Shown: piece after piece, positions 1 through 8,934 of the stretch
Layout: the number at the start of each line of letters is the position of its first letter
Numbering within the stretch: position 1 is the stretch's first letter
Position numbers and translations under genes: made by a program
Assembly (NCBI RefSeq): GCF_000160075.2
Contig: NZ_KI535340.1
Location: forward strand, 763,905-827,904
Source: Abiotrophia defectiva ATCC 49176
GTDB taxonomy: Bacteria; Bacillota; Bacilli; Lactobacillales; Aerococcaceae
Length of the DNA: 64,000 bases
Reading direction: 5' to 3'
Notes under the pieces: model-generated
Database searches by the model: none
Told to the model about the DNA's origin: nothing
What the model saw: only the letters and a program-made list of their open reading frames with translations

Positions 1-720
1 TTGGTAATAGTGTTTGATAATGAGTAGACAGTTAATCTGGCTATACCACTGCACTCGTTTGTAGGTAGTAGCATCGAAGCGCAGTCCATAAGTCTTCAGC
101 CATTGAGTCCACTCGCTAGGCCGGTAATACTCGCAGAGTAGGCGGCTAAGGTCGCTAAGCGGATCAGCAATGCGTACATTCTCCCAGTCCACTAGATAGA
201 GCTGGCCATCTTCCGCCTCCAAGAAATTAAGGTGATGCAAATCCCCATGGCAGACACAGTAGTTAACATTATAGAAGTCGTCATCTAAAGCATCTTCCAG
301 AGAATGAATGACTTCATTGAAGAAGTGATGCTGGCAGAGGGCTGCTGGCAGGTCTTTGCAGTAGAGGGCAATAAAGTCCAAGGGATAGAAGAGTTGGTCT
401 TCACTGCGCTTGAGCATCATGAGCAGGTAGTCAGATTGATGAATGGAACGAATTAATTGAATAACCTTTTCTTGGCCCATGTCTTCTCGGCTCAGCAGAC
501 GACCATCCTTCCATTCTTGAGCCACCAGGAGGTCCCCTGAATAGGTCCGCTGGGTCCACATGAGCTTAGGCGTAATCCCTTGCGCTGACAAGGCCGCCAA
601 GAAAGGCGAGGAGTTGCGCTTGAAGAAGACGCGTTCGTTATTCTTAACGCCCATATAGGCATCACCACTAGCTCCCCCGATAGGGGTCATTTGCCAGTCT
701 TGTTCCTGTCCATCTCGCAT
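1..720 (-). CDS. ccrZ: CcrZ/YtmP-like phosphotransferase (3' end cut by window edge)
   Basis: The reading frame is open from an ATG at 720 to the window edge, giving about 240 residues with the C-terminus missing. A GAGGAGG ribosome binding site lies 7 bases upstream of the start. The protein has the choline/aminoglycoside kinase fold signature: the catalytic loop CHGDLHHLNF at about residues 168-177 and the metal-binding segment LYLVDWENV shortly after. CcrZ proteins of streptococci have the same HGDLHxxNF and LVDWxN spellings and a length near 260; there CcrZ couples DnaA-driven replication to the cell cycle. The exact substrate cannot be read from sequence. A different APH-family kinase is the main alternative. 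Confidence 0.72.
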   Translation of the reverse strand, partial: MRDGQEQDWQMTPIGGASGDAYMGVKNNERVFFKRNSSPFLAALSAQGITPKLMWTQRTYSGDLLVAQEWKDGRLLSREDMGQEKVIQLIRSIHQSDYLLMMLKRSEDQLFYPLDFIALYCKDLPAALCQHHFFNEVIHSLEDALDDDFYNVNYCVCHGDLHHLNFLEAEDGQLYLVDWENVRIADPLSDLSRLLCEYYRPSEWTQWLKTYGLRFDATTYKRVQWYSQINCLLIIKHYYQ

Positions 721-925
721 CCGGGCGCCTCCTCTCTCATAAGCATACAGTCCATTTTACCATGGAATGGACCCAGGTAAAATACTTTTCCACTAAATAG
801 TTGATGTAAGCGATTCCGAGTTGTGGTTGGATTAATAGCCTTCCGCTCAAATTTCGGTCCTAAGGCCGATGGCAGCCACCAGCTCCTATGTTAGACTAGA
901 ATCGATTAAGAAAGGAGTGATTCCC

Positions 926-2182
926 ATGGAAGCTAGACTCACCCAGGCATCCAATAAACAACTCAGTAAACTGATTGTATCCAACCTAGCCGGTACGCTC
1001 GGTTCTGCCATCCTGACCTTTGTCATCGGCTTGATTATTCTTAAGCACAGTGACTCAGCCATTTACTTCGGCCTGTCCCAGGCAGTAGGACCGGTGGTTT
1101 CCCTGCTACTGCTGCCCTTTACCGGTAGCCTAGTCGATAAATACAACAAACAACACATCATTATTTGGGCTCAAGGTCTCAGTATCCTAGCCCTGGGGCT
1201 GTTCGCCGGCTTTATCGCCACCACCCATCTGACTAGCAATCTGCTCATGGTCTTCCTGCTCTTGATTGCCCTCAAGATTTCCGACCAATTCCTGTCTACC
1301 GCTTCGGTGTCGGCCGCTACCAACCTAGTTGTTGAGGAGCACGTCCATAAACTCAGATCCATCGAACAAACCATTGGTGCCCTGTCTCAATTTATCGCGC
1401 CTATTGCTGGGGTTGCCCTCTATGCCACTCTGCCATTAGAATACCTGGTAGGGCTAGAGATTGGCTTAGAAGCTCTCGTCATTATCATCACCCTGACCCT
1501 TAACTTCCACCTCGTTGCGCATCATCAAGCTGATGCTGAATCCTCTCTCTTCAGCCTCTTCAAGGAAGGGCTGGACTTTATCAAGGCCCACAAGAAATTC
1601 CAACATACCTTGGCTCTCTTCATGTTCATTAACCTTCTGATTACAGGGGTCATTGTGGGCATGCCTTATGTCCAAGTCAAAGTCCTCCACTTCTCAGATT
1701 ACTACTACGGCCTAACGGAAGCTGCGCTCAGCCTAGGCTTCATCTTAGTGGGGATTTACCTCTCCGCTCGTAAGGCTATCCGCTATCCACTACTCCTAGC
1801 CTGGAAATCCATCCTCACCATTGGCGGTCTGGTGGCGCTTATGGGGGCTGTCCTCTGGTTACCTCTGTCAACAGATGCCTTCTTCGCCTTCTTCCTCCTT
1901 ATTAGTTTAATCTTTGGTGGTATCTCAACGGCCGTTAACATTCCCATGATGACTTGGGTCACCCAGATTGTACCCACTCACTATCAAGGCCGGATTTTCA
2001 ATATCGTCTCAACGGCTAGCCAACTCCTCTCGCCCCTAGGTATGGTCATCTTCTCCTTAGGTTTCGACTACTTGCCAGCCAGCCTACTCTTCCTCTTATG
2101 CGGCGCTATTATGATAGGCGTGACCGCCTACTGGCCTCGCTTCTACAAGGTCAACATCTTGAGCAACCAATTAGAAGACTAA
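926..2182 (+). CDS. MFS transporter, macrolide-efflux-like
   Basis: This 418-residue protein has about 12 hydrophobic helices and the MFS loop 2-3 motif seen as GSLVDKYNKQ near residue 55, as in the MefA-like drug exporters of Firmicutes. The reading frame is open further upstream (to 869), but the ATG at 926 has the ribosome binding site AAAGGAGTGA six bases before it, so that start is used. It is the only plus-strand gene in the first 5 kb, is monocistronic and ends in a strong terminator. The substrate is unknown; a role in drug or metabolite efflux is a family-level inference. Confidence 0.8.
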   Translation: MEARLTQASNKQLSKLIVSNLAGTLGSAILTFVIGLIILKHSDSAIYFGLSQAVGPVVSLLLLPFTGSLVDKYNKQHIIIWAQGLSILALGLFAGFIATTHLTSNLLMVFLLLIALKISDQFLSTASVSAATNLVVEEHVHKLRSIEQTIGALSQFIAPIAGVALYATLPLEYLVGLEIGLEALVIIITLTLNFHLVAHHQADAESSLFSLFKEGLDFIKAHKKFQHTLALFMFINLLITGVIVGMPYVQVKVLHFSDYYYGLTEAALSLGFILVGIYLSARKAIRYPLLLAWKSILTIGGLVALMGAVLWLPLSTDAFFAFFLLISLIFGGISTAVNIPMMTWVTQIVPTHYQGRIFNIVSTASQLLSPLGMVIFSLGFDYLPASLLFLLCGAIMIGVTAYWPRFYKVNILSNQLED

Positions 2183-2197
2183 CCTCAACTAAGACCC

Positions 2198-2225
2198 AGC
2201 CACTAGCCAAGCTAGTGGCTTTTTC
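2198..2225 (+). terminator. Rho-independent terminator of the MFS gene
   Basis: A perfect 10-bp stem (AGCCACTAGC / GCTAGTGGCT) with a 3-base loop is followed by TTTTTC, 15 bases after the MFS stop codon. Confidence 0.9.
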
Positions 2226-2269
2226 TCATATTAAAAAGGACTGGCAATATCTTCCAGTCCTTTAGGATC

Positions 2270-3160
2270 TTATATGTCTAAGAAACGGCGGATTGAGCGG
2301 CCTGCCCCTAGGCGACCTAAGACAATCCCAATCACTAGGAGTCCTGCTCCTACATAGGCCATAATTGGCATGGTGGCTACCAGCTGGAGATTAGCTAGTC
2401 CTAAGAATCCAGGCAAGTAGCTATGGGCTCCTTCATAGATGCCATACAAGGCACCAAAGGCCAGAAGACCCGAAATCAAGCCAATATAGGCCCCTTCATA
2501 TTTGAAAGGCGCGCGAATGTAGCGCTTGGTTGCCCCTACTAGGCGCATAATCTCGATTTCTGTGCGGCGGGCCAAAATAGTCAGACGAATAGTGTTAGAC
2601 ACCAGGAGTACCGCAAAGACAACGAAGATAGAGGCCAGTACGGCTAGGACAATCCGCACGGCATTGATGTTGCCTAGAATGGTCTCAACGTCTGTGGAAC
2701 CATAATTGGCAGCTTCTACCTTGGCTAGCTTACGAATATCCTGGGCCACCTTATCTAGGTTCTCACCCTTATCCACTGAGACTACATAAACGTTATTGAG
2801 GGGGTTCTTATCCCCTTCGATGACATCGAAGTCAGAGGTGATCGTCTTCTTGTAGTGCTCTAATTCCTCATCCTTGCTGCGATAGACCACATCCGTGACG
2901 TGCTCAAGTCCTTGAATCTGCGTCTTGAGTGTGGCTTCTTCTTCTGCCGTCGCAATGCGGTCAATCAGCACCCGTACTTGGAAGGTCTGTTCGATATTTC
3001 GCGTCGCTTCATTAATGTTGGTCCAAATTAGGACGAAGCTCCCAATCATAATCAAGGTTAAGGTCATGGTGAAGATTGACACCAAGGTCATGAGTCCGTT
3101 ACGGAAGAGGTTACGGAAACCGTCACGAATATGACGGAAGAAACTTCTAATGACTCTCAT
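2270..3160 (-). CDS. ftsX: Cell division protein FtsX
   Basis: This 296-residue membrane protein has the FtsX layout: one N-terminal helix (about residues 20-45), an extracellular domain of about 120 residues, and three C-terminal helices carrying the FtsX/MacB permease region (RLTILARRTEIEIMRLVGAT). FtsX pairs with FtsE and controls peptidoglycan hydrolases at the septum (PcsB/CwlO type in Firmicutes). The frame is open upstream to 3199, but the ATG at 3160 has an AAGGGGG ribosome binding site and gives the family-typical N-terminus [10 protein letters not shown]. It overlaps the end of ftsE by 14 bases, indicating translational coupling. Confidence 0.95.
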   Translation of the reverse strand: MRVIRSFFRHIRDGFRNLFRNGLMTLVSIFTMTLTLIMIGSFVLIWTNINEATRNIEQTFQVRVLIDRIATAEEEATLKTQIQGLEHVTDVVYRSKDEELEHYKKTITSDFDVIEGDKNPLNNVYVVSVDKGENLDKVAQDIRKLAKVEAANYGSTDVETILGNINAVRIVLAVLASIFVVFAVLLVSNTIRLTILARRTEIEIMRLVGATKRYIRAPFKYEGAYIGLISGLLAFGALYGIYEGAHSYLPGFLGLANLQLVATMPIMAYVGAGLLVIGIVLGRLGAGRSIRRFLDI

Positions 3161-3833
3161 GGTAATCCCCCTTCCGGTCATCGCGGACAATCCGGCCACC
3201 TTCTAGCACCACTACCCGGTGTTGGAAGTGGTCCACTAGGGTATCGTTATGGGTCCCCATCAAAATGGTGGTTCCCTGGCGATGAATGGATTCTAGGACA
3301 CGATGAATGCCCATGGCTGTCTCAGGGTCCAAGTTACCGGTTGGCTCGTCCGCAATCAAGATAGCTGGACGGTTGGCAATAGCCCGAGCAATGGCCACCC
3401 GTTGTTGTTCCCCACCTGATAACTCATTTGGATAGGATTTGGCCTTATGGGCTAGGCCCACTAATTCTAAAACTTCCTTAACCCTGGCTTTAATAGTCCG
3501 GCCACTCTCGCCCGTTACCTCTAGGGCATAGGCGATATTTTCGTAGACGTTCAATTTAGGCAGGAGCTTGAAGTCCTGGAAGACTACCCCTACCGTCCGG
3601 CGCAAGTGTGGCACTTGCCGCTCCTTAAGCTTATTGAGGTTAAAGTCCCCTACCCGGATAGTCCCGCGGGTCTGCATTTCTTCACGATAAAGTAACTTCA
3701 TTAGGGTTGACTTACCGGAGCCACTAGGCCCAATCAAGTAGACAAACTCCCCTTTGTCAATGAAGAGGTTGATGTCGCGTAAGGCAATGGTCCCCTTGTC
3801 ATATTGTTTGCTGACACGTTGTAATTGAATCAT
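3147..3833 (-). CDS. ftsE: Cell division ATP-binding protein FtsE
   Basis: This 228-residue ABC ATPase has Walker [10 protein letters not shown] (about residues 36-44), the signature LSGGEQQRV and Walker [13 protein letters not shown]. The length and sequence are typical of FtsE, which energises FtsX to activate cell-wall hydrolases at division. GAAGGTGA lies 5 bases before the ATG at 3833. It follows prfB by about 100 bases and overlaps ftsX, the usual prfB-ftsE-ftsX order of Firmicutes. Confidence 0.95.
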   Translation of the reverse strand: MIQLQRVSKQYDKGTIALRDINLFIDKGEFVYLIGPSGSGKSTLMKLLYREEMQTRGTIRVGDFNLNKLKERQVPHLRRTVGVVFQDFKLLPKLNVYENIAYALEVTGESGRTIKARVKEVLELVGLAHKAKSYPNELSGGEQQRVAIARAIANRPAILIADEPTGNLDPETAMGIHRVLESIHRQGTTILMGTHNDTLVDHFQHRVVVLEGGRIVRDDRKGDYHESH

Positions 3834-3931
3834 CTGGTCACCTTCTTTCTCTTTCTTTTTCTAAAATTCGGTCATTCTAAGTCTACCACATTCCCTCGTC
3901 CACTGGGTCACAAGGAGATGTCAATTGTGTA

Positions 3932-5045
3932 TCAGGAGACAGAATCGCCCATTTGCCATTTGAGATAGGCATCGATAAAGCCGTTGAGGTCGCCGTCCAT
4001 AACGGCCCCGGTATTCCCGACTTCGTAACTAGTCCGGTGATCCTTGACCATGGCGTAAGGGTGGAAGACATAGGAGCGAATCTGTGACCCCCAGGCAATG
4101 TCTTTCTGCTCCCCTTTGAGGGCGGCTAATTCCTTAGCCTTGTTCTCTTCCTCTAATTGGTAGAGCTTGGCCTTAAGCATGGCCATGGCTAAATCCCGGT
4201 TCTGGAACTGGGAACGCTGGGACTGGCTCTGGGTTACAATGCCGGTCGGAATATGGGTAATCCGAATAGCTGAGGAAGTCTTGTTGATGTGCTGCCCCCC
4301 AGCCCCTGAAGCCCGATAGGTATCAATCCGCAAATCATCGGGGTTGATGTCAATCTCAATGGTATCATCCAACATAGGCGTCACTTCTACCGAAGCGAAG
4401 GAAGTATGGCGGCGGCTGTTGGAGTCAAAAGGTGAAATTCGCACCAAACGGTGTACCCCTTTCTCTGACTTGAGGTAGCCATAGGCATTGTGGCCTTCGA
4501 TTTCCAAGGTCACACTCTTAATACCTGCTTCTTCCCCGTCTTGATAATCCAAGACCGTTACCTTGAAGCCTTGCTTATCCGCCCAACGCTGGTACATACG
4601 CAAAAGCATGCTGCCCCAGTCTTGGGATTCGGTTCCGCCGGCCCCTGGATGAATTTCCAGAATGGCATTATTGGCATCATGAGGTCCAGACAGGAGCAAC
4701 TTCATCTCGTAGGCATCCAGGTCCGCTTGGACTTGGGCCACTTGACCTTCCGCTTCGGCCAAGATGTCAGCGTCTTCTGACTCATCATAGAGCTCAAGGG
4801 CCACTTCAATGTCGGCCACGCCTTCTTCCAAGGCATGAATAGTCGAGTAAGTCTCCTTAGCTAAGTTAAGTTGGCTGATAATTTTCTGAGCCTTTTCGTT
4901 ATCATCCCAGAAATCAGGCGCCGACATCTGATGTTCGTAGTCGGCAATATCTGCTTCTAAAGCCTCTAAGTCAAAGAGACCCCCTGAAGCTAGCTAATTG
5001 GTTATTGGCTTTGTCAATGAATTGACGAATTTCATATAATTCCAT
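3932..5045 (-). CDS. prfB: Peptide chain release factor 2, expressed by programmed +1 frameshift
   Basis: RF2 terminates translation at UGA and UAA. The protein carries the RF2-specific tripeptide SPF (in RISPFDSN) and the peptidyl-tRNA hydrolysis motif GAGGQH. The gene starts at the ATG at 5045, preceded by GAAGGAG. Codons 1-24 are read in the first frame and codon 25 is an in-frame TGA; a +1 shift there joins the rest of the protein ([10 protein letters not shown]...), about 370 residues in total. Annotation from the downstream frame alone would miss the N-terminus. It lies upstream of ftsE and is separated from secA by an insertion of about 5.7 kb. Confidence 0.95.
4970..4985 (-). promoter_or_regulatory. 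prfB autoregulatory frameshift site
   Basis: Read on the minus strand the site is AGGGGGTCTCTTTGAC: an internal Shine-Dalgarno AGGGGG, a short spacer, then the slippery CTT, the UGA stop (codon 25) and C. This is the classic RF2 element, in which low RF2 slows termination at UGA and favours the +1 shift that makes more RF2. Confidence 0.95.
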
Positions 5046-5107
5046 AATCAACGCTCCTTCGTTTAGTCAATCACCTTATTGTACCACGCAAAACCTAGCG
5101 GGACAAT

Positions 5108-5132
5108 GGTAAAAGGCCCCACCAAGGGGCCT
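5108..5132 (-). terminator. Terminator downstream of the merR-type gene
   Basis: A 7-bp stem AGGCCCC / GGGGCCT with a 5-base loop is followed on the minus strand by TTTTACC, just after the MerR-type gene stop. Confidence 0.7.
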
Positions 5133-5154
5133 ATAGCTTGAATTGTGTCTAGTT

Positions 5155-5517
5155 TTAAACTTCTAAGCACTGACGCAACTGATCGGCCAGAGCACCCAAA
5201 GACGCCCGGCGACGGTCCAAGTCAGCTTGTTGACGGTCTAAATCTGCCAGTTCTTCCTCCACAACCGCCAAATTCTCCCGCCATTGGATTTCGGTTCCGC
5301 AAGCCGTCTCATGCAATTCCTTAATGCGTTTAATGGCTTTGACTGATAAGCCCAGGGCTCGCAGTTCCAAAATATTGGTCAAAGCCGCCTCATGTTCAGG
5401 CAACCACTGATACTTACCGGCCACCTTGTCGGGCACCACGAGCCCCTCTTCAATATAGAATCTCAGGGTGTCGCGACTGACCTGGTATTTGGCTTCAATC
5501 TGACCTGTCTGCAACAT
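5155..5517 (-). CDS. MerR-family transcriptional regulator
   Basis: This 120-residue protein has an N-terminal winged-helix domain of MerR type (about residues 3-70; SRDTLRFYIEEGLV, then LGLSVKAIKRI) and a C-terminal coiled coil rich in Leu, Asp, Gln and Arg that would form the dimer. It has only one Cys (in ETACGTEI), so a metal-sensing loop is unlikely and the effector is unknown. It is divergent from the small membrane protein at 5595, and the shared spacer holds a MerR-style promoter, so that gene is the obvious target. Confidence 0.85.
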   Translation of the reverse strand: MLQTGQIEAKYQVSRDTLRFYIEEGLVVPDKVAGKYQWLPEHEAALTNILELRALGLSVKAIKRIKELHETACGTEIQWRENLAVVEEELADLDRQQADLDRRRASLGALADQLRQCLEV

Positions 5518-5533
5518 TTTTGGGTTCCTCCTC

Positions 5534-5566
5534 TTGACAGGGGCTTAGCCCCTCAGGTTTTACTAG
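5534..5566 (+). promoter_or_regulatory. MerR-type promoter with dyad in an overlong spacer
   Basis: The -35 box TTGACA (5534-5539) and a -10-like TTTACT (5559-5564) are 19 bp apart, longer than the usual 17. The dyad AGGGGC-TTA-GCCCCT (5539-5553) fills the spacer. This is the standard arrangement by which MerR proteins untwist the promoter to activate it. A second, looser inverted repeat (GGTTTTACTA...TAGTAACC) covers the -10 region. Confidence 0.65.
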
Positions 5567-5594
5567 AGATAGTAACCTACAAGGAGGTCCTATC

Positions 5595-5918
5595 ATGAAA
5601 ATTATCTTACTAACGCTTTTAGTCCTCTATGCCCTAGCCATGCTAGGCGCCAGTCTTTATAGCCGGCGCCCCGGTCTGGCTTGGCTGACCGGACTTAATG
5701 TCTTCTGCGCCTTGAGTCTTATAGCAGCCAGCCTAGCAGCTTGCTTGGGTTGGCTGTCGCACGGGCCTGCCTGTTTTGGGCTAGGTTTGGCGCTAGTCAG
5801 CCTGATGATCTGCGCCCTGCTCAACGGCCATTATCTACTAGGCCGAATACAGGCACGCCATCTCTTAATTCGTGGCGCCCTATCCCTGATTCTCTGGCTA
5901 GCCTGCTGGCTGACCTAA
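5595..5918 (+). CDS. Small membrane protein, probable MerR target
   Basis: This 107-residue protein has about four hydrophobic helices and almost no soluble part. I do not recognise the family. It has an ideal ribosome binding site (AAGGAGGT) and sits immediately downstream of the MerR-type promoter. Its sequence is unusually rich in Ala, Leu and Gly. It could be a small efflux or stress membrane protein, but nothing in the sequence says which. Confidence 0.6.
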   Translation: MKIILLTLLVLYALAMLGASLYSRRPGLAWLTGLNVFCALSLIAASLAACLGWLSHGPACFGLGLALVSLMICALLNGHYLLGRIQARHLLIRGALSLILWLACWLT

Positions 5919-5921
5919 GCA

Positions 5922-5955
5922 AAGAGCCGGACTTCCGAATCCGGCTCTTCTTTTT
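5922..5955. terminator. Bidirectional terminator
   Basis: A perfect 10-bp stem AAGAGCCGGA / TCCGGCTCTT with an 8-base loop lies between the convergent genes ending at 5918 (+) and 5960 (-), with a T run on the plus side. Confidence 0.85.
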
Positions 5956-5959
5956 GGTC

Positions 5960-6493
5960 TTAACCTAGCAAGTCCCGCAATTTATCGAAGGTCTTGCCAT
6001 TGCGGATAGTAATCTGCGGGTAGAAGTCCTCCTTGAGCAAGTACTTGTGGTAGGAGGTCTTGAGGTATTCACTTTCCGTGTATTTGCCCCAGAAGACCGC
6101 TCGGTCCCCGAAATGAACCACTTCATCGTGTAGGGGCATAGCCTGAATGCGAGCCTTCATATGCTCATAATCCACCTGATCGGTGTAGAAGAGCACATCA
6201 CGACGTGCCAAGGGTTCCTGCCACCAATCCGGTACTTGTGCGGCATCCGCCAAGTAAGCATCGCGACTTAAGACCACATGATAAATGGTAAAAGGATAAG
6301 TCGCCAACATGTCGCCAATCTTAGCCTTGATGCGCTCCAAAGGCTCCTCCGTCTCGAAAAAGGCATTCCCACTATTGATGTAGGTAGTGACTGCTTCATA
6401 ACCCAAAGCCTCAATCTGAGCTCTAAGTTCACTCATAACCACCTTGTTCTTGCCACCCACATTGATTCCACGAAGTAATAAAAGATATTTCAT
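5960..6493 (-). CDS. DUF1697 family protein
   Basis: This 177-residue protein starts with YLLLRGINVGGKNKV and contains TYINSGNAFFE, both hallmarks of DUF1697, a widespread cytosolic family of unknown function. The track-like upstream TTG start is rejected because GGGAGTGA is ten bases before the ATG at 6493 and only one base from the TTG. A TGTTATAAT extended -10 lies upstream at 6524-6529. It is monocistronic. Confidence 0.85.
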   Translation of the reverse strand: MKYLLLLRGINVGGKNKVVMSELRAQIEALGYEAVTTYINSGNAFFETEEPLERIKAKIGDMLATYPFTIYHVVLSRDAYLADAAQVPDWWQEPLARRDVLFYTDQVDYEHMKARIQAMPLHDEVVHFGDRAVFWGKYTESEYLKTSYHKYLLKEDFYPQITIRNGKTFDKLRDLLG

Positions 6494-6565
6494 AAATTTC
6501 AAGTCACTCCCTATCTGGCTCCTATTATAACATAGTTTAGTGCTTGTAAGTCTATTATGCGCATA

Positions 6566-6603
6566 AAAACCTCGCTCTTAAGTCTCAGGAGCGAGGTTTT
6601 CTC
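6566..6603 (-). terminator. Terminator of the ABC/CPBP operon
   Basis: A perfect 12-bp stem AAAACCTCGCTC / GAGCGAGGTTTT with an 11-base loop begins 3 bases after the permease stop codon and runs into TTTTTATG on the minus strand. Confidence 0.9.
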
Positions 6604-8934
6604 TTATTGCAGTTGCAAGATACCGTAATAAACAAGCAGCTGTATGACACTTACAAATAGGTTATTCCCAATATGGAGGGCGATAGAATCGATAAGCTGA
6701 TTCCGACGACGGAAGCTGAGGTAGAAAATAAAGCCCATGCCACCATAGATAGCCCATTCGAAGAAGGTGCTAGAGCCATGTAAATAACCGAATATCACAG
6801 ACGACACCAGGCCAGCCAACCAACCAAAATTCCCCTTACTACAGAAGAGTTTCTTGAAGTAGCCACGGAAGGCGAGTTCTTCGCTAATCGGTCCAATTAC
6901 CGAAATAACGAAATAAGCAATCCATAGGCTAGGTTCAGTAGCTAATCCCAAGGCGTTGCCTAAGGACACATCATTAGCCGTCCGTTGTTGGTAAGCTTGC
7001 ATCATGCTGTAGACCAGGATAAACACTATCCGCATGGCAATGGTAGATACAAGCGCAATTCCCAAGTCTTTCCAGCCGAACTTGAGACGTTCACCGGAAA
7101 GCTTGTAATAGAACTTGAGACTAATAGCGGTGAAGATAATCCCACCTGCTAAGGCAGCCAACATCAAGTAGGTCTGTTGATCACCCACGACTTGAGCCAG
7201 TAAATTAAAGACGACAACCTGTGGCAACAAGCTGAACATAATGGCCAGGAAGCCTAGGACAATGGCTGGTGGCCAGTAATACCATTTATGTCTTAGTTGG
7301 CCAACCGCCTCAGCCCCACGGACTTGGACGGCTAGGCGATGCCAGGCCACTATCCCAATCATGGCCGCGACTGCTAGCAAGATTGCGGTCAGGAAGAGGG
7401 CGTGAACATAGCCTGTTCTCTCAGGCAACTTCATCAAGAGCACATACTCGCCTACAACCAAAGCAATGGTCACAATATAGCCTAGCAGCATCAGCATGCT
7501 CCGCACCCAGGTGCTGCCACGACTATAAAGTTCGGAGACATTAGACCATTGGGTGACAGGCTCCAGATAATCCTTAGTGTAGGACCAGCTAGACCAAGCC
7601 AGGCTGACCACTAGCCAGGTTAAGACTAGGCAGCCGATGACCCACCATTCCATGCCTAAGAAGAGGCAGAGGCCGATCAATATGGCCAGCGCTAGCGGGC
7701 TCTGTAGGCCAACTAATAGCCAGAATTTTTTCTTGAGATAGCCCATTAAATCCATTGGCAGGGTCTTGATATAGGCCAGATTGTCCCTTTCCAAGGAATG
7801 GCCCATCATAGCCAGACCGCCGTAGCCAGCGTTAAAGCCAGCAATAAAGATTACTAGGAGCATGAGGGGCGCCAGGTAGCGAGCTTGCACCAATTCCGCC
7901 AACAGTTCTGGTTTTTCTGACAAGCCCCCTAGGATGGCTATCAGGAAGATATAAGGGAAAATGCTACTCATCAGGATGGCCTGCATGAGCACCGAGCCCT
8001 CGCTTACCAGACGCCAAACGTAGGTTTTGACCCAGGCTAGACGCCCCTGACTACCAAATCGATAGATGCGGCTCTTGCGCTGACCTATGCCGGATTGGCT
8101 GGAAGTTGTCAGGGCTGCTTCGTAAAATTGCGGCACTACTCGAATCCGCAAGAGGATTTGGAGAGCCACTAAGACGGCTAGCCAAGGCAAGAGCCCCAGC
8201 CAGGCAGTGATTTGTCCTGGATTCATCACTAGGTCATAGAAGGGCATAAAAATCTGTGCCAAGCCAGATAGATGACTTAAATCATCCCGACTGCCATTAA
8301 TTTGGAAGATAGCCCAGAAGGTGATAATCATCACCAAAGCCATGAGCAGATTGGAAGCCAATTGTTTATGTTGACGGAAAACAGTAGTTTTGGTCAAATA
8401 ATGGGCTAGCACAATCAACAAAGAAATGATAGTAGCCAAAATCAGACTAAAGCCTAGCAGGGCTAGCGGCAAGGTCAAGACCAACAAGCCGGGACTCTGA
8501 ATGGCTAAGAGAATAAAGTAGCAGAGGACGGGCAAGATGGTAAAGAGAATGACCATCAGAGCCGACAAGAGCTTGGCCAGCATAATTTCGCCCTCGGAAT
8601 AGGCATAAGGCCGGTAAGCTTGTAGGTCGCCACTTTCATAGAAGACATTGTAGAAGGTCATAAAGCCCTGTCCCAGCATCATGAGCACGAAGACGGAAAC
8701 AATCACTGTAAACCGAATAGGTGCCCCTGCCAATTGGAAAAAGCCATTCATAAAGCAGAAAAGAAAGACATACAAGGCTCCCACTAGCAGGTACTGGCGG
8801 AAGAGAATCATGGGTACATCCAGTTTCTTATTAGGATTGGCGGCCTGCTTTTGACGGTAGCGGGTGAGGGCACTGGCCTGACCGGCATAGAGGATATTGA
8901 CCCGCATCAGTTGCCATATCATTTTAAGACGCAT
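6604..8934 (-). CDS. ABC exporter permease fused to a CPBP intramembrane protease
   Basis: This 776-residue protein has two parts. Residues 1-580 form an ABC-2-type export permease with about 12 helices. Residues 600-776 form a CPBP (Abi/Rce1-like) membrane protease with all three active-site motifs: EExxxR at 685-690 (EELAFR), FxxxH at 715-719 (FGYLH) and HxxxN at 754-758 (HIGNN). CPBP proteins in lactic acid bacteria often process or give immunity to peptides such as bacteriocins. The fusion suggests that a peptide is cleaved and exported by one machine, but that is inference. It overlaps the ATPase gene by 11 bases and is the last gene of the XRE-controlled operon. Confidence 0.82.
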   Translation of the reverse strand: MRLKMIWQLMRVNILYAGQASALTRYRQKQAANPNKKLDVPMILFRQYLLVGALYVFLFCFMNGFFQLAGAPIRFTVIVSVFVLMMLGQGFMTFYNVFYESGDLQAYRPYAYSEGEIMLAKLLSALMVILFTILPVLCYFILLAIQSPGLLVLTLPLALLGFSLILATIISLLIVLAHYLTKTTVFRQHKQLASNLLMALVMIITFWAIFQINGSRDDLSHLSGLAQIFMPFYDLVMNPGQITAWLGLLPWLAVLVALQILLRIRVVPQFYEAALTTSSQSGIGQRKSRIYRFGSQGRLAWVKTYVWRLVSEGSVLMQAILMSSIFPYIFLIAILGGLSEKPELLAELVQARYLAPLMLLVIFIAGFNAGYGGLAMMGHSLERDNLAYIKTLPMDLMGYLKKKFWLLVGLQSPLALAILIGLCLFLGMEWWVIGCLVLTWLVVSLAWSSWSYTKDYLEPVTQWSNVSELYSRGSTWVRSMLMLLGYIVTIALVVGEYVLLMKLPERTGYVHALFLTAILLAVAAMIGIVAWHRLAVQVRGAEAVGQLRHKWYYWPPAIVLGFLAIMFSLLPQVVVFNLLAQVVGDQQTYLMLAALAGGIIFTAISLKFYYKLSGERLKFGWKDLGIALVSTIAMRIVFILVYSMMQAYQQRTANDVSLGNALGLATEPSLWIAYFVISVIGPISEELAFRGYFKKLFCSKGNFGWLAGLVSSVIFGYLHGSSTFFEWAIYGGMGFIFYLSFRRRNQLIDSIALHIGNNLFVSVIQLLVYYGILQLQ

